A model generated the notes under the pieces. It did not search any database. It saw only the letters and a list, made by a program, of their open reading frames with translations, and was not told the DNA's origin. This document shows, piece by piece, positions 24,482-33,689 of a stretch of 64,000 nucleotides of DNA (position 1 is its first letter; each line of letters begins with the position of its first letter). The translations under genes and the position numbers were made by a program. Origin of the DNA: Promethearchaeota archaeon (lineage in GTDB: Archaea; Asgardarchaeota; Lokiarchaeia; Sigyniarchaeales; SOKP01); the NCBI GenBank assembly GCA_019057865.1, contig JAHLWP010000007.1, forward strand, positions 62,001-126,000. The letters are read 5' to 3'.

Positions 24482-25393
24482 TTATCTAATTTTTTTATTC
24501 TCTTCCGTTTTTAGAACTGTTATAAGGATTGCTACAAAAACTAAACCACATCCAAGCCAACCTAATATAGTCATTGTTTCATTTCCAATTATAAATGAAG
24601 CAAAAAGAACGGCAAAAACGGGTTCAAGAGTAAAAATTATAGCTGTTTTAGCAGGACCTTGATGTTGTTGCCCCCAATTCTGAAAAATGAATGTTCCTGT
24701 AGTAACAACTATGCCCATATAAATAATTACCACCCAATAGCCTAACTCAATTGATGAGAAGCTATATGATTCATTTATTAAAAAAGAACTTCCAAAACAG
24801 AATAAACTAATAATCAATAATTGAACAATAGAATATAAGTATATATCTATAAGATTTACAAATTTATCGTTCAAAATTATAAATATTGCATATAAAACAG
24901 CACATACTAACACTAAAATGTCACCAATAATTATACCTGCCTCACCTTCCAATAAAAGAAATGCCATACCAATTATGGATACAAAAACTGCAATCCATAT
25001 CCTTTTATTTAGTGATCGCTTGAATCCAAGCCATGCTATAAATGGAACCATTATTGTACTCAACCCTGTAATAAATGCTGCTTTTCCCGCTGTTGTTGTT
25101 TGGAGTCCTATTGTTTGAAATACAATTGCAAGAAAATAAATTAATCCAGTTATACTTCCCCATAATAAAATCCTTTTATTGACTTGTTTTATTTTGATAA
25201 AATATGGGAATAATCCAATAATCGCAATTAAAAATCTCAAACCCAGATAAAGAAAAATAGGAACTTCTTGGGTAAGTATCTTAGTTATTATAAAAGAAGT
25301 ACCCCATAGCAGTGTAGTTAGGATTAGTAATATTGTTGCAATTATCTTAAGTCTATTTGAAGTGAAAGAGCTATCTCGAATGACCATATCCAT
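24482..25393 (-). CDS. EamA/DMT family transporter
   Basis: A 303-residue membrane protein with ten hydrophobic helices arranged as two EamA repeats. The first repeat contains the typical LLWGTSFIITK in helix 1 and TTTAGKAAFITGLSTIMVPF, and the second TTGTFIFQNWGQQHQGPAKTAIIFTLEPVFA. These are conserved drug/metabolite transporter signatures. It probably exports a small metabolite, such as an amino acid or a nucleoside; the substrate is unknown. The start MDMVIRDSSF could also be the third residue. Monocistronic. Confidence 0.92.
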   Translation of the reverse strand: MDMVIRDSSFTSNRLKIIATILLILTTLLWGTSFIITKILTQEVPIFLYLGLRFLIAIIGLFPYFIKIKQVNKRILLWGSITGLIYFLAIVFQTIGLQTTTAGKAAFITGLSTIMVPFIAWLGFKRSLNKRIWIAVFVSIIGMAFLLLEGEAGIIIGDILVLVCAVLYAIFIILNDKFVNLIDIYLYSIVQLLIISLFCFGSSFLINESYSFSSIELGYWVVIIYMGIVVTTGTFIFQNWGQQHQGPAKTAIIFTLEPVFAVLFASFIIGNETMTILGWLGCGLVFVAILITVLKTEENKKIR

Positions 25394-25892
25394 CTGTTTG
25401 ATAATTTATTAATTACAGAAATATGTAAAAAATAAAAACTATTCTTATTTTATTATGGAGATCTAATAACTATAAAAACTTACACAATAGAAGTATTTAG
25501 GACCAATACTTAAAGAATTTTAAATCCTTATTTTCATCTCTTAAAATAAATATGTTTATTCTTTTTTTTTTTCAATTAAAATGAATTAAAAGAATAAGGG
25601 ATTAATTTCTACTATTAATGCTTTAATAATTGACTGTATTTGAAATGATAATAAATCTATTAAAAAAATATATGATGAATTACTAAAATATATCGAATTA
25701 TAACTTAATAGCCTAGATGATTTCTAGATTTCGAATAGATGAATTGAATTACTCTTTTATAAAAAAAATTTTTCTTTAATTAAAAGATCTTTAAAATTAA
25801 AAAAATTTAAATATTTTGGGATTGAAATTGATATTAACACCAATGTTTTAAAAAAAATTATTTAAAAAATATTTAATGAGAGTTGAAAAAAT
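25394..25892. other. AT-rich intergenic region without visible gene
   Basis: This 499-base region between divergent genes is very AT-rich. Both strands hold only short frames without ribosome sites. The last 60 bases, with ATTTAAATATTTT and A-rich stretches, look like the promoter of the gene at 25893. Confidence 0.5.
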
Positions 25893-26363
25893 TTGGTAGA
25901 TTTTAAAAAAGATACTTGGTTATATGGCTTAATCGCTGCAATTTTAGCAATTATTGGGATCTTAGTTCCTGCAGGTGGCCTTGAGGTGGGTGGCGATACC
26001 ATATGGATATGGTTTGGCGATATAGTCGCTTATAATGCTGATGCTGATCCCACTTGGTTTGATCTGGGATATTTTGGTGGTAATACAGCAGGATTATGGA
26101 CTTTAGTACTTGCTGCAATGTTTGGTGCCTTATTTTTATGGTACGGCATTCATGGTATGAAAGGGATGGAATTCAAATGGGACTGGTTAGTTTACTTATT
26201 AGGTGGAATTGTTTGTGTCATCTTCCCAATCCTTTTCTGGGCTTTTGCTGCTGAAGCACCACTTGGAGCAGAAATAGTATTTGGTCCCGGTCCACTTTTA
26301 ATACTTTTTGCTGGAGCAGTAGCAATTGTAGCATTTGTGATGGACAAATTCATGGGCGAATAA
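25893..26363 (+). CDS. Four-helix membrane protein, unknown function
   Basis: I do not recognise this family. The protein has 156 residues with four hydrophobic helices (about 11-27, 65-85, 98-116, 125-150). A glycine- and aspartate-rich loop between the first two (EVGGDTIWIWFGDIVAYNAD) probably lies outside. The start is TTG at 25893 (MVDFKKDTWLYG). Codon choice is more G/C-rich than its neighbours, and a run of ten T follows the stop, both compatible with a highly expressed, separately terminated gene. Bacterial or archaeal homologues would be needed to assign a role. Confidence 0.65.
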   Translation: MVDFKKDTWLYGLIAAILAIIGILVPAGGLEVGGDTIWIWFGDIVAYNADADPTWFDLGYFGGNTAGLWTLVLAAMFGALFLWYGIHGMKGMEFKWDWLVYLLGGIVCVIFPILFWAFAAEAPLGAEIVFGPGPLLILFAGAVAIVAFVMDKFMGE

Positions 26364-26398
26364 ACCCAAGAAAAAAACAATAATTTCTAAAAATTCTC

Positions 26399-26408
26399 TT
26401 TTTTTTTT
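26399..26408 (+). terminator. T10 terminator after the membrane protein gene
   Basis: A run of ten T preceded by CTC lies 35 bases after the stop codon at 26361-26363. Such tracts end archaeal transcripts. Confidence 0.6.
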
Positions 26409-26622
26409 AATTTTTCACTTAATACTTATAATTTAAAATTCAATTTCCTCTCCCTGCTCTATAATCTCTCTCTAACCAGTATCTTTTGACAAGCTATATA
26501 TACCTTATTTATGTATTAAATGCATATTTTCTCTATAAAATATTTATAATAAAGATTTATTATTGTAAATTAATCCCTTAATTAACTAGATATAACTTTA
26601 TTAGATAAAATAAGGTGATCAT

Positions 26623-26989
26623 TTGATTAAAACATATATTGAGATTAATGAAAGAATTAAAAGTGGCAATGTTATAGTAGTAAATGCGGAAGAAATGATA
26701 AAAATTGTGGAAGATAGCGGTATAAAGATCGCTGCAGAGGAAATAGATGTAGTTACAACAGGTACTTTTGGGTCTATGTGCTCAAGTGGTGCATTCTGAC
26801 CCCCCAATAAAATTTGATGTCATCATCGATGATGATAAATGTATTGATTGCGGTGCATGTATATCATTATGTCCGACAGACGCCTTACATTTCAATAGTG
26901 ATGATAGATTAGAATTTTCTTATGAAAAATGTATTGGTTGTTTATTATGTTTAGACTCATGTCCAAGGTATGCAATTGAAGAAATGTAA
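26623..26989 (+). pseudogene. Broken DUF39 (homocysteine biosynthesis)/ferredoxin gene
   Basis: Two pieces in different frames. From TTG 26623, 58 residues match the N-terminus of DUF39/homocysteine biosynthesis proteins ([14 protein letters not shown], then [17 protein letters not shown]), ending in TGA 26797-26799. The frame starting near 26768 then continues with HSDPPIKF, the next segment of the same DUF39 consensus. It goes directly into a two-cluster ferredoxin, CIDCGACISLCPT and CIGCLLCLDSCPR. About 300 central DUF39 residues are missing. CATTC in the junction could be both the end of GAF and the start of HS, so a 17-base microhomology deletion accounts for the frame change. In methanogens DUF39 and an NIL-ferredoxin act in homocysteine synthesis from aspartate semialdehyde. 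The ferredoxin part alone may still be translated. Confidence 0.65.
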
Positions 26990-27025
26990 AGAGATATACT
27001 TTAAAATTTTTTTAGGGTTTAATTA

Positions 27026-28039
27026 TTATTGTTGAGTTATTATTTCAAAAATCTCATCTAATCTAGGTGTTTTTCTTCTTAAAGTAATACAGCGGTCTTC
27101 TTCACACCCTCTCAATATCGCAATTAATTCATTAAGATGAATTGTAGGAATATCTAATTTTTCTCCGTACCATTTCTTCATTTTTTCTCTATACTCTGGT
27201 TTACTTAAAGTGTATAAACATGTTGGGCAAGGCATTAATATAAAATCAGCATTAACATTCTCAGCACTTTTTAATTTTTTGAGGGTTACCTTTAAAGCTT
27301 CTTTAGGATGTATTACTAATTGACTAGCACCCCAACCACAACAACTTTCTTTTTCTTGATAATCTACAGGATTTCCACCAAAAAGAGTAATTAGTTCATC
27401 TAATTTTGTTTTATCTTTTAAATAATTTTCAGCAGTTCTTTTATCTCTGCTTAAATTTAAATAGTGACATCCATAATGAACAGCAACTTTAAGATTTTTT
27501 AAATCAAATTTTAATGAATTAAGAACTTCATTTCTAATTAAATATAAAAAATCCAAATCGTGAACTAGTCTTAGGTTTGGATTTTTTAAAACTTCATACT
27601 TACCTGGATAATTCTCAGTGTTATTTTTTTCTTTTAACTGATTTAAAATTTCCTGTGTTTTTTTTCTTACTTCATGATTATTTAAAAATTCTCGTCCTCT
27701 TAAGAGACTATTATAACATCCATTACAACTAAATAGAACTATATCTGCTAATTGGTTCATTTCATTTAGATTTCTTTCATTTATTGCAGCAAATTGAGCT
27801 CTTGTTATTAGATTTCTTTGAAAGAAAGTACCACTACAACAAGATTGATTAATACAAGTCTCTACTTTTAATTGAAGTTCTTCTAATAAATCATGAATCC
27901 CCCATCTTACACCGGGAAAATATTTTTCTAGACAAGCTTTAAATAAGCATAATTTCTTATCTCTGAAAAATTCTATAACATTATTGGGAAATTTTTTTTC
28001 TATTTCATCTAAATTTAAAGCTAAATTGCTAAATTCCAT
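27026..28039 (-). CDS. hdrB: HdrB-like heterodisulfide reductase subunit (CCG domains)
   Basis: A 337-residue protein with two cysteine-rich CCG domains. The first spans CINQSCCSG near residue 63 and LFSCNGC near 104. The second holds HYGCHYL near 192, SCCGWGAS near 230 and MPCPTC near 265. In HdrB these cysteines bind two noncubane 4Fe-4S clusters that reduce heterodisulfide. Length is somewhat above the typical 290-300. The gene begins 15 bases after hdrC in the same operon. The substrate in this lineage, which lacks visible CoM/CoB genes here, is unknown and could be another disulfide or thiol. Confidence 0.88.
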   Translation of the reverse strand: MEFSNLALNLDEIEKKFPNNVIEFFRDKKLCLFKACLEKYFPGVRWGIHDLLEELQLKVETCINQSCCSGTFFQRNLITRAQFAAINERNLNEMNQLADIVLFSCNGCYNSLLRGREFLNNHEVRKKTQEILNQLKEKNNTENYPGKYEVLKNPNLRLVHDLDFLYLIRNEVLNSLKFDLKNLKVAVHYGCHYLNLSRDKRTAENYLKDKTKLDELITLFGGNPVDYQEKESCCGWGASQLVIHPKEALKVTLKKLKSAENVNADFILMPCPTCLYTLSKPEYREKMKKWYGEKLDIPTIHLNELIAILRGCEEDRCITLRRKTPRLDEIFEIITQQ

Positions 28040-28054
28040 CTTAATTTTCCTATA

Positions 28055-28576
28055 CTACTTTTTCTTCTTACCTTTACTTTTATTTGATCTACTTGCTTTA
28101 AACACGTATTTTATGCGCGCAAAATTACATATAGTATTTAATTCCTCAATTCTTTCTTGTGATAATTTCTCGCCTAAAGGTTCTTCAACAACTATACCAC
28201 TTGTTAGAAATCTTTCAGCCATTTCTACATATTTTCTTAAATCATTATATTGAGGACCATATCCCTTTTTGAAACTCTCATTCCTAAGATTGATAATTAA
28301 TAACGGAATATTGATGTTATCTTTTGGGCATACACGGGTACATCTTTCACATAAATAGCAATACCAAATATCAGAATCCTTTAATACACTTTTGTCTCCT
28401 CGAAGAACTTTATTAATTATCTTTCTTATATTAAAATTTGAAACTTTTGATGCAGGACAATCTCCAACACATTTTCCACAAGATATACATTGAATTATAT
28501 TTTTATTTTCATCTACATCATCTACAAGTTCTTCATAAAAGTCCCAATTCCAGTCTGAATCAGAATATTCGTCCAT
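28055..28576 (-). CDS. hdrC: HdrC-like iron-sulfur subunit
   Basis: A 173-residue protein with two 4Fe-4S motifs: CISCGKCVGDCP near residues 31-42, where HdrC normally starts, and CYLCERCTRVCPK near 78-90. The remaining helices match the HdrC layout. It passes electrons from HdrA to HdrB. It leads a two-gene operon with hdrB on the reverse strand, while HdrA-MvhD is encoded at 16661-19075. An acidic N-terminal extension (MDEYSDSDWNWDFYEELVDD) precedes the first cluster and is unusual. Promoter sequence upstream is AT-rich. Confidence 0.88.
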   Translation of the reverse strand: MDEYSDSDWNWDFYEELVDDVDENKNIIQCISCGKCVGDCPASKVSNFNIRKIINKVLRGDKSVLKDSDIWYCYLCERCTRVCPKDNINIPLLIINLRNESFKKGYGPQYNDLRKYVEMAERFLTSGIVVEEPLGEKLSQERIEELNTICNFARIKYVFKASRSNKSKGKKKK

Positions 28577-28717
28577 TATTTTACATTTTAATGATTTAAT
28601 ATTTTGTAATATCTCTTTCTATGAGAGATTCATAATTCATTGTAAAAAAATGTAAGGTTTTTTGTTCATAAAACAAGACTAATAATCCCGAAGAGGAAAA
28701 AATTCAAATTTAATAAT

Positions 28718-28729
28718 AAAAAAAAAAAA
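28718..28729 (-). terminator. T12 terminator after the 7-TM gene
   Basis: Twelve A on the plus strand, which is twelve T on the coding strand, begin 9 bases beyond the stop codon of the gene at 28738. Confidence 0.6.
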
Positions 28730-28737
28730 TAAATAGT

Positions 28738-29496
28738 TTATTCACTTTTTAAAAAGATTTCTTTCATCCATCTTGGTAAAAGAAAACCTCCATAAAATTC
28801 AATCGCACTTGTTATTAACAGTAACCGAACAATAACGACCAATATCGATAGAAGTGGGTCAGCAGGATCTTCAAAAACTGCTCCAAGGGAAGAATCTAAA
28901 ACTGCAGCGACTGTAAAAGTAATGAAAGCAGCACGGAGTAGTTTACCTTTCAATCGTACTTCCCGATCATCGGACTTAACCGATTTTTGAGCGAAAATAA
29001 CTCCAGTAATTAACATTATTAGGATAATAAGTATTAGATAGATTGTTATAAAAATGCCAAAATCTACTGTGAAGGGTCGTGTAGGATTAATTATTCCTAT
29101 TAAATCAATATCTATGAAAAACATAATGAAAAATGTTACTTCAAATATTAACGAAAAAATATAAGTTAAAAGTACTGCTATTAATTGAATCCTTTTATTG
29201 ATCATATCTGTATATGCCACCATCCAGCATAAAAGTGCTATTGGAATAAATACATTACCAATAATGAAGTACCATCTTACTGGTAAGGACTCCCCAACAA
29301 TTAAATTCATTAAGAAGCTAATAGAGTCAGGCCACCAAGGTAAAGAAACTCCTACCCAAGATAAACCCACTAAAAAATATAACCGAGATTTATATTTAGG
29401 GTATTTTGATAAAATTGCAAATCCTAATATCAATGAAATGATAACAAAGATTAAACTAAAACTACCTTGTAAAATATCTACTGGTTCGAGGGTCAA
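28738..29496 (-). CDS. Seven-helix membrane protein, unknown function
   Basis: I do not recognise this protein. It has 252 residues and seven predicted hydrophobic helices with short loops, resembling the sensor modules of some archaeal membrane proteins (7TM histidine-kinase-like receptors) but without any attached cytoplasmic domain. A conserved-looking motif WVGVSLPWWPDS sits at the end of helix 2. No retinal lysine in helix 7 (LVVIVRLLLITSAIEFYGG lacks Lys), so it is not a rhodopsin. Translation begins at ATG 29494-29496. It lies between hdrC and the longin-like gene, both in the same direction. Confidence 0.6.
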   Translation of the reverse strand: MTLEPVDILQGSFSLIFVIISLILGFAILSKYPKYKSRLYFLVGLSWVGVSLPWWPDSISFLMNLIVGESLPVRWYFIIGNVFIPIALLCWMVAYTDMINKRIQLIAVLLTYIFSLIFEVTFFIMFFIDIDLIGIINPTRPFTVDFGIFITIYLILIILIMLITGVIFAQKSVKSDDREVRLKGKLLRAAFITFTVAAVLDSSLGAVFEDPADPLLSILVVIVRLLLITSAIEFYGGFLLPRWMKEIFLKSE

Positions 29497-29579
29497 TAAA
29501 TTTCACCAAATTTTTAAAAAATTGCATATAAATTTATTGAATTAAAATTAACTTTTTAGCATAAATAGTTTTGCCTAAA

Positions 29580-30668
29580 TTAAATTACTTCATAATTTAT
29601 ATACGATGGGTGCCCCTCTAATTGATCTAATAGCAATTTAAGATGAGTTAGATATTCATCTAGCGAAAGAGATTGATTCTTATACCTTTTAGTTATTCTT
29701 TCAAATATATAAAAAGGTGTAAATTTAATGAAATGGACATCCGAAAAACTATAAACAAAACCCTTTGCTTCATAAATAAATTGTTTCTCAATTAGTTCCG
29801 TAAATAGATCTTGTTTATTATTTAAAATATTCAAGGATTCATCTACAGAAAGTCTCTTTTTTCTTAACATTTTTAATAATGAAAAAACATCTTTATCTAC
29901 TATTACCGTTTGTAGAATTGTTTTATTCTCAATATCTGTCACAGAATCATAGTTTATAAAAAATTCAATCAACGCTTTCTTATACTTTCTTAAAACTTTC
30001 TCTTCTATTTGTTCATTTGGCAAATTCTTAGGAGGAATTCGTGTACAAGAAAGATCCTTTATTAAGAAATAACATTCTTTGATTCCAGGGATATTCTCTT
30101 TAATAATTAAGTTCTCTTGGATGAAAGAAATTAGTAATAAATCAATATTAATAGTCGAGAATCCATATTCTTGCCTTAAAATATTGGTTAATTCCAATTT
30201 AGATATTACACCATTTCTTAGAATCTCTAGAATAGTGAATTTTATTCTATCTTGGAAAAAGCTAATTAAGTTTTCTTCTTCATCTAATTTAGAATAATTA
30301 ATTATAGTATTAAATGCCTCAGAAATAGCACGAGTAATTTTATTAGTATTGATCAATTCTACTAAATTCCTACTAATAATTGCTAAGATATCAGGAGAAT
30401 CTTTTATAATATTTTCAAACATATTTTTTTTATTATAAACTAAAACTATAAAGTATATTTCACCTTCAAATTTTTGTATAATTGAAGTAAAATGGTAATT
30501 ACCCTCTTCATGAAGGAATTCTATTATTGAATTTTCTTTATTTAATTCATGCTTAGCCCAAATTTTCAAGAATAAATCTTTTGGAGGAAAAGACTTTTCT
30601 GGTGGATATTGGATTATAGGTTCTGGACCTGTTGATTTATTCCAATAAACCAAAATAATTCTTTCCAT
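29580..30668 (-). CDS. Possible longin-like plus winged-helix protein
   Basis: A 362-residue soluble protein. The first 110 residues start with a strand ERIILVYWN, a loop STGPEPIIQYPPE, a helix, and two strands (YHFTSIIQKFEGEIYFIVLVY) followed by a long helix (ILAIISRNLVELINT). This beta-alpha-beta order and length resemble longin/profilin-like domains, which occur in eukaryotic trafficking proteins and in many Asgard proteins. Residues 140-215 and 270-350 contain helix-turn-helix-like segments (FTILEILRNGVISKLELTNILR). I infer an adaptor in GTPase signalling; the assignment is tentative. ATG at 30666-30668 is preceded by an AT-rich promoter. Confidence 0.45.
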   Translation of the reverse strand: MERIILVYWNKSTGPEPIIQYPPEKSFPPKDLFLKIWAKHELNKENSIIEFLHEEGNYHFTSIIQKFEGEIYFIVLVYNKKNMFENIIKDSPDILAIISRNLVELINTNKITRAISEAFNTIINYSKLDEEENLISFFQDRIKFTILEILRNGVISKLELTNILRQEYGFSTINIDLLLISFIQENLIIKENIPGIKECYFLIKDLSCTRIPPKNLPNEQIEEKVLRKYKKALIEFFINYDSVTDIENKTILQTVIVDKDVFSLLKMLRKKRLSVDESLNILNNKQDLFTELIEKQFIYEAKGFVYSFSDVHFIKFTPFYIFERITKRYKNQSLSLDEYLTHLKLLLDQLEGHPSYINYEVI

Positions 30669-30818
30669 ATTTAAATTATAACAATTATTCTATTAATTTT
30701 TATGTAATATACTTAAGATTACATAGTAATATAGTTTTGAATTAAATTAACTATTATATTCTAAATTATGTGTTTCCAATATTTTAAAAATAGATATGGT
30801 TTTCAAATAGAAATGAAT

Positions 30819-31070
30819 TTAAAAAAATTGAGGATAAGTTTGCTCTATTTTATCTAAAGTCAAAGTTAAGAAATTAAGTAAGTCCTTATTATTAGAAATG
30901 TTGATATTATCAATAACATTGTTTAATATTTGATTTCCAATTTTAATGTCATTCTCAGTAAATCCTTCTTTTTTATTTCTGAATAAATAATTGAATTCTT
31001 GTTCTAACCATATGAGTTCTTCTTTTATGGTATCTTCCAAAATTCTATTATAATTTTCATTAACACTCAT
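30819..31070 (-). CDS. Hypothetical 83-aa helical protein
   Basis: I do not recognise this protein. It is acidic and probably all-helical (NRILEDTIKEELIWLEQEF, then NQILNNVIDNINIS and LLNFLTLTLDKIEQTYPQF). No cysteine, motif or membrane segment is visible. It reads in the same direction as the longin-like gene 150 bases downstream. Confidence 0.5.
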   Translation of the reverse strand: MSVNENYNRILEDTIKEELIWLEQEFNYLFRNKKEGFTENDIKIGNQILNNVIDNINISNNKDLLNFLTLTLDKIEQTYPQFF

Positions 31071-31383
31071 TCTAAATCCATTCTGAAATTATATAATTAT
31101 TCATTCTTACTGCTTTATAAATTAAATAGTCTTCTAACTTATAAAATTTCTATGAATAACGTTTTTTTATAATAATGAAACGAACAATTATGAAACTCAT
31201 GAATTATTTATATATGAGATTTAATTCTTTAGTTTTTGTCTTATTATCCGATAGAATTAAATTAATTTTTTTTAAGAACTTACCAAAAGAGAGAAACGAT
31301 TAGGTAATATGAGGTATTAAATAAAATTAATATTAAATAGAATTAGAGATAATAAAGAAATATCATCGAAAAAAAGGAGGAGG
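31071..31383. other. AT-rich promoter region between divergent genes
   Basis: The 313 bases hold only a 42-codon frame on the plus strand (31175-31303) with no ribosome site and low-complexity content, which I do not accept as a gene. The end carries the strong AAAAGGAGGAGG ribosome site directly before the hydrolase ATG. Confidence 0.5.
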
Positions 31384-32211
31384 ATGGTTAATATACCTAA
31401 AATAAAAGTTGACGATATTAATATTTATTATGAAATCTATGGAAATGGGGTTCCCCTTATTTTCATAATGGGACAGAGTGGTCATGTTAAGCATTTCAAG
31501 TCTTCTCTACTATTTCAAGACTTTGAAATATTGATTTTTAAAAAATTTAAGACAATAATTTTTGATAATAGAGGAATTGGACAAACAGATGATGGAGATA
31601 AGCAATATACCATAAAAATATTAGCTGATGATGTAGCAGGATTGTTAGATGCTTTAAAATTTGGGAAAGTGAATATAATAGGTTTTAGTATGGGAGGAAT
31701 GATTGCTCAAGAATTAATAATTAATTATCCTGAAAAAGTTGAGAAAGTAGTTATTGGTTCAACCCATTGTGGAAGACCGAAATATATCATGCCTTCAAAG
31801 GAGATCTTTTCTGGAAAATCTCCTTTCCAAGAAGGTGTATCTCCAGAACAAATAATAAAAAGCCAGATCCCACTTGTATATAACGAAGCTTTCATTAAAA
31901 CCCATCCGGATTCTATAGAGTCAATAATCCAAAACTATATTTCTCATCAAGTTCCTCTTGAAGTGCAACGTAAACAAATTAATGCTGTGTTAAGATTTAA
32001 GTCGCATAGAAGATTGAAAAATATTCAAGTTCCCACTTTAATTCTGCATGGAAAACAAGATCTTCTTGTTCCTCCTCAAAACGCAGAAATTTTGGCTGAT
32101 TTAATCCCGGGGGCAAAATTAAAATTATTTGAAAATAGCGGGCATGGTTTAGTTACTGAGCAAGCGGAAGCTGTCATGAATGCCATCATAGATTTTATGG
32201 GAACTCATTAA
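31384..32211 (+). CDS. Alpha/beta hydrolase
   Basis: A 275-residue alpha/beta-hydrolase-fold enzyme. The nucleophile elbow GFSMGGM places the catalytic Ser at 102, the acid is probably the Asp in LHGKQDLLVP near 226, and the His lies in ENSGHGL near 254. An oxyanion-hole-like loop FIMGQSGHVKHF is near 27-38. The family includes esterases, lactonases and C-C hydrolases; the substrate cannot be read from sequence. A very strong GGAGGAGG site abuts the start codon (ATG 31384). A conserved DNRGIGQTD follows the second strand. Monocistronic. Confidence 0.93.
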   Translation: MVNIPKIKVDDINIYYEIYGNGVPLIFIMGQSGHVKHFKSSLLFQDFEILIFKKFKTIIFDNRGIGQTDDGDKQYTIKILADDVAGLLDALKFGKVNIIGFSMGGMIAQELIINYPEKVEKVVIGSTHCGRPKYIMPSKEIFSGKSPFQEGVSPEQIIKSQIPLVYNEAFIKTHPDSIESIIQNYISHQVPLEVQRKQINAVLRFKSHRRLKNIQVPTLILHGKQDLLVPPQNAEILADLIPGAKLKLFENSGHGLVTEQAEAVMNAIIDFMGTH

Positions 32212-32378
32212 ATTAAAAAAAATATAATCTTTAGTTTGTGTTAAATGTAAAAGGAGTTACCTCATTAAATGGTTTTGTTAAAAATGATAACCTAACTTTA
32301 ATAGAAATTAAATTCTATATAATATTTATTTAATCTAAAATCTTACAATTTAGCACAGAAATGTTGGATTGATGAAGA

Positions 32379-32813
32379 TTGAAAAGAATTTCTCGAAAGA
32401 TAATTGATGTGTTTTCATTAGGACATATAGTATTTGGATTAAATATAAACTCGTTTTTTATGTTATTTTTCCAATTCAATATAACCTACAAACAGGGAAT
32501 TGTTTTATCACCATTCAGTCTTTTGGTATTTATTGGATGGGAATTGATTGAGCATACATTTGTTTATAAATTTATTTACAGTCGGGTTCTAAAAAATTGG
32601 TCGGAAAGCAAAAAAAACTCATTAATGGATGTTGTAATCTCTGAAACTACATTCTACGTAGCTTTTTTAATTTTATACGTTTTAATTTATAATATTTTAG
32701 TTTCAATGGTCAATTTGGCTATTTCATTATCATTAATCCCAATTGTAGTTATAATCATAATAAAAAGTAACAAAAAGAATTTTTTCAATTTTGACAAAAC
32801 TGGAAAGCCTTAA
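32379..32813 (+). CDS. Small membrane protein, UPF0314/DUF2585-like
   Basis: A 144-residue protein with about four hydrophobic stretches. SLGHIVFGLNINSFF in the first, then FIGWELIEHTFVY, and later a conserved-looking DVVISETTFY loop, are reminiscent of DUF2585 (UPF0314) proteins, which have a helix with G-H and W-E-x-x-E/H residues. I consider this likeness weak. The frame opens with TTG at 32379, right after an in-frame stop, so no upstream start is possible. A C-terminal basic tail (KSNKKNFFNFDKTG) would be cytoplasmic. Confidence 0.5.
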   Translation: MKRISRKIIDVFSLGHIVFGLNINSFFMLFFQFNITYKQGIVLSPFSLLVFIGWELIEHTFVYKFIYSRVLKNWSESKKNSLMDVVISETTFYVAFLILYVLIYNILVSMVNLAISLSLIPIVVIIIIKSNKKNFFNFDKTGKP

Positions 32814-32892
32814 ATATTTTTGAAATTATTTATTTATTTTAATCTTGGGAATAATTTTTAGAAATATTATTAATAAAAATTACTTTACTTTC

Positions 32893-33066
32893 TTAATCTT
32901 CTAATTCTTTAAAATAGTATCTCGTGATAATCTTTGAAAGCTCATAGATAGATTGCAAATTATTTGCATTTATTGCATTTTTCAGCTTTTCATATGCATC
33001 AGATAAACTCATAACAAAATTTTCCCTTAAATTATTTAATGGTATTATTTTTTCTTTTTCATTCAT
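32893..33066 (-). CDS. Putative 57-aa helical protein
   Basis: A reverse-strand frame from ATG 33064-33066 encodes 57 residues with an amphipathic helix pair (FVMSLSDAYEKLKNAINANN, split at residue 37, and IYELSKIITRYYFKELED). The composition is protein-like and the frame starts at a plausible promoter distance from the cold-shock gene region. No recognisable family. It occupies much of the 468-base gap 32814-33281. Confidence 0.4.
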   Translation of the reverse strand: MNEKEKIIPLNNLRENFVMSLSDAYEKLKNAINANNLQSIYELSKIITRYYFKELED

Positions 33067-33188
33067 ACGCTACTAATTATGATTAAAAATAAAAAATGGA
33101 GATAATATCTCAATAATATGGCATATGCTAAAAAATCCAAAAATTACGATTATTAATTCTTGAATTTTTTCTGAAATTCAAGGATAAT

Positions 33189-33198
33189 AAAAAAAAAA
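33189..33198 (-). terminator. T10 tract downstream of the cold-shock gene
   Basis: Ten consecutive T on the coding strand lie about 85 bases beyond the stop of the cold-shock protein gene; plausible archaeal terminator. Confidence 0.45.
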
Positions 33199-33281
33199 TA
33201 AACAGTTGTAAGTAATTTATAACTAGTAATATAGTATAAATTCTTAAAAACTGTTATTAACTTAGTTGATACTTTAAAATA

Positions 33282-33524
33282 TTACCGGAAGGTATCTCTC
33301 TTCATGCGTGGTCCCTTTTCAGTAATTCGTACATCTTTTGCTTGTTTGCCTTTTTGACCCTCAACTATTTCAAAATCAACTTTATCTCCTTCGTATAATG
33401 TTCTAAAACCACTTTCATCATCAAGAATGCCACTAAAATGGACAAAAATATCTTCGCCTTTATCGGAAGTAATGAATCCATATCCCTTCCGGCTATTAAA
33501 CCACTTTACAATTCCATTAACCAT
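33282..33524 (-). CDS. csp: Cold-shock domain protein
   Basis: An 80-residue CspA-type cold-shock protein. [17 protein letters not shown] carries the RNP1 motif (KGYGFI), and DIFVHFSGI the RNP2 motif (FVHFS). Trp, Phe and His residues for single-stranded nucleic acid stacking are all present. A basic C-terminal tail ([15 protein letters not shown]) exceeds the usual 66-70 residues of bacterial Csp. Cold-shock domains are uncommon in archaea outside some lineages and usually act as RNA chaperones. The start is ATG 33522-33524, with an AGGTTT site upstream. Confidence 0.95.
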   Translation of the reverse strand: MVNGIVKWFNSRKGYGFITSDKGEDIFVHFSGILDDESGFRTLYEGDKVDFEIVEGQKGKQAKDVRITEKGPRMKRDTFR

Positions 33525-33689
33525 TATTGAAACCTATTAGAGTACATAATAATTAGTATTTATTGCTTCAAATTGAAACAACTAAACCCTTAACATTTTT
33601 CATTATAAATAACTTTATGGTTTTTTAAATCCATTAATATTAAATTTAATCTGTAAAAGAGAGATCTAATAGATAAATTCTTTTATATC

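Noticed and set aside
28738..29496. The 7-helix protein as a microbial rhodopsin
   Set aside because: The seventh helix has no Schiff-base lysine.
31175..31303. A 42-codon plus-strand frame in the gap before the hydrolase
   Set aside because: No ribosome site, low-complexity composition and no motif; more likely promoter DNA.
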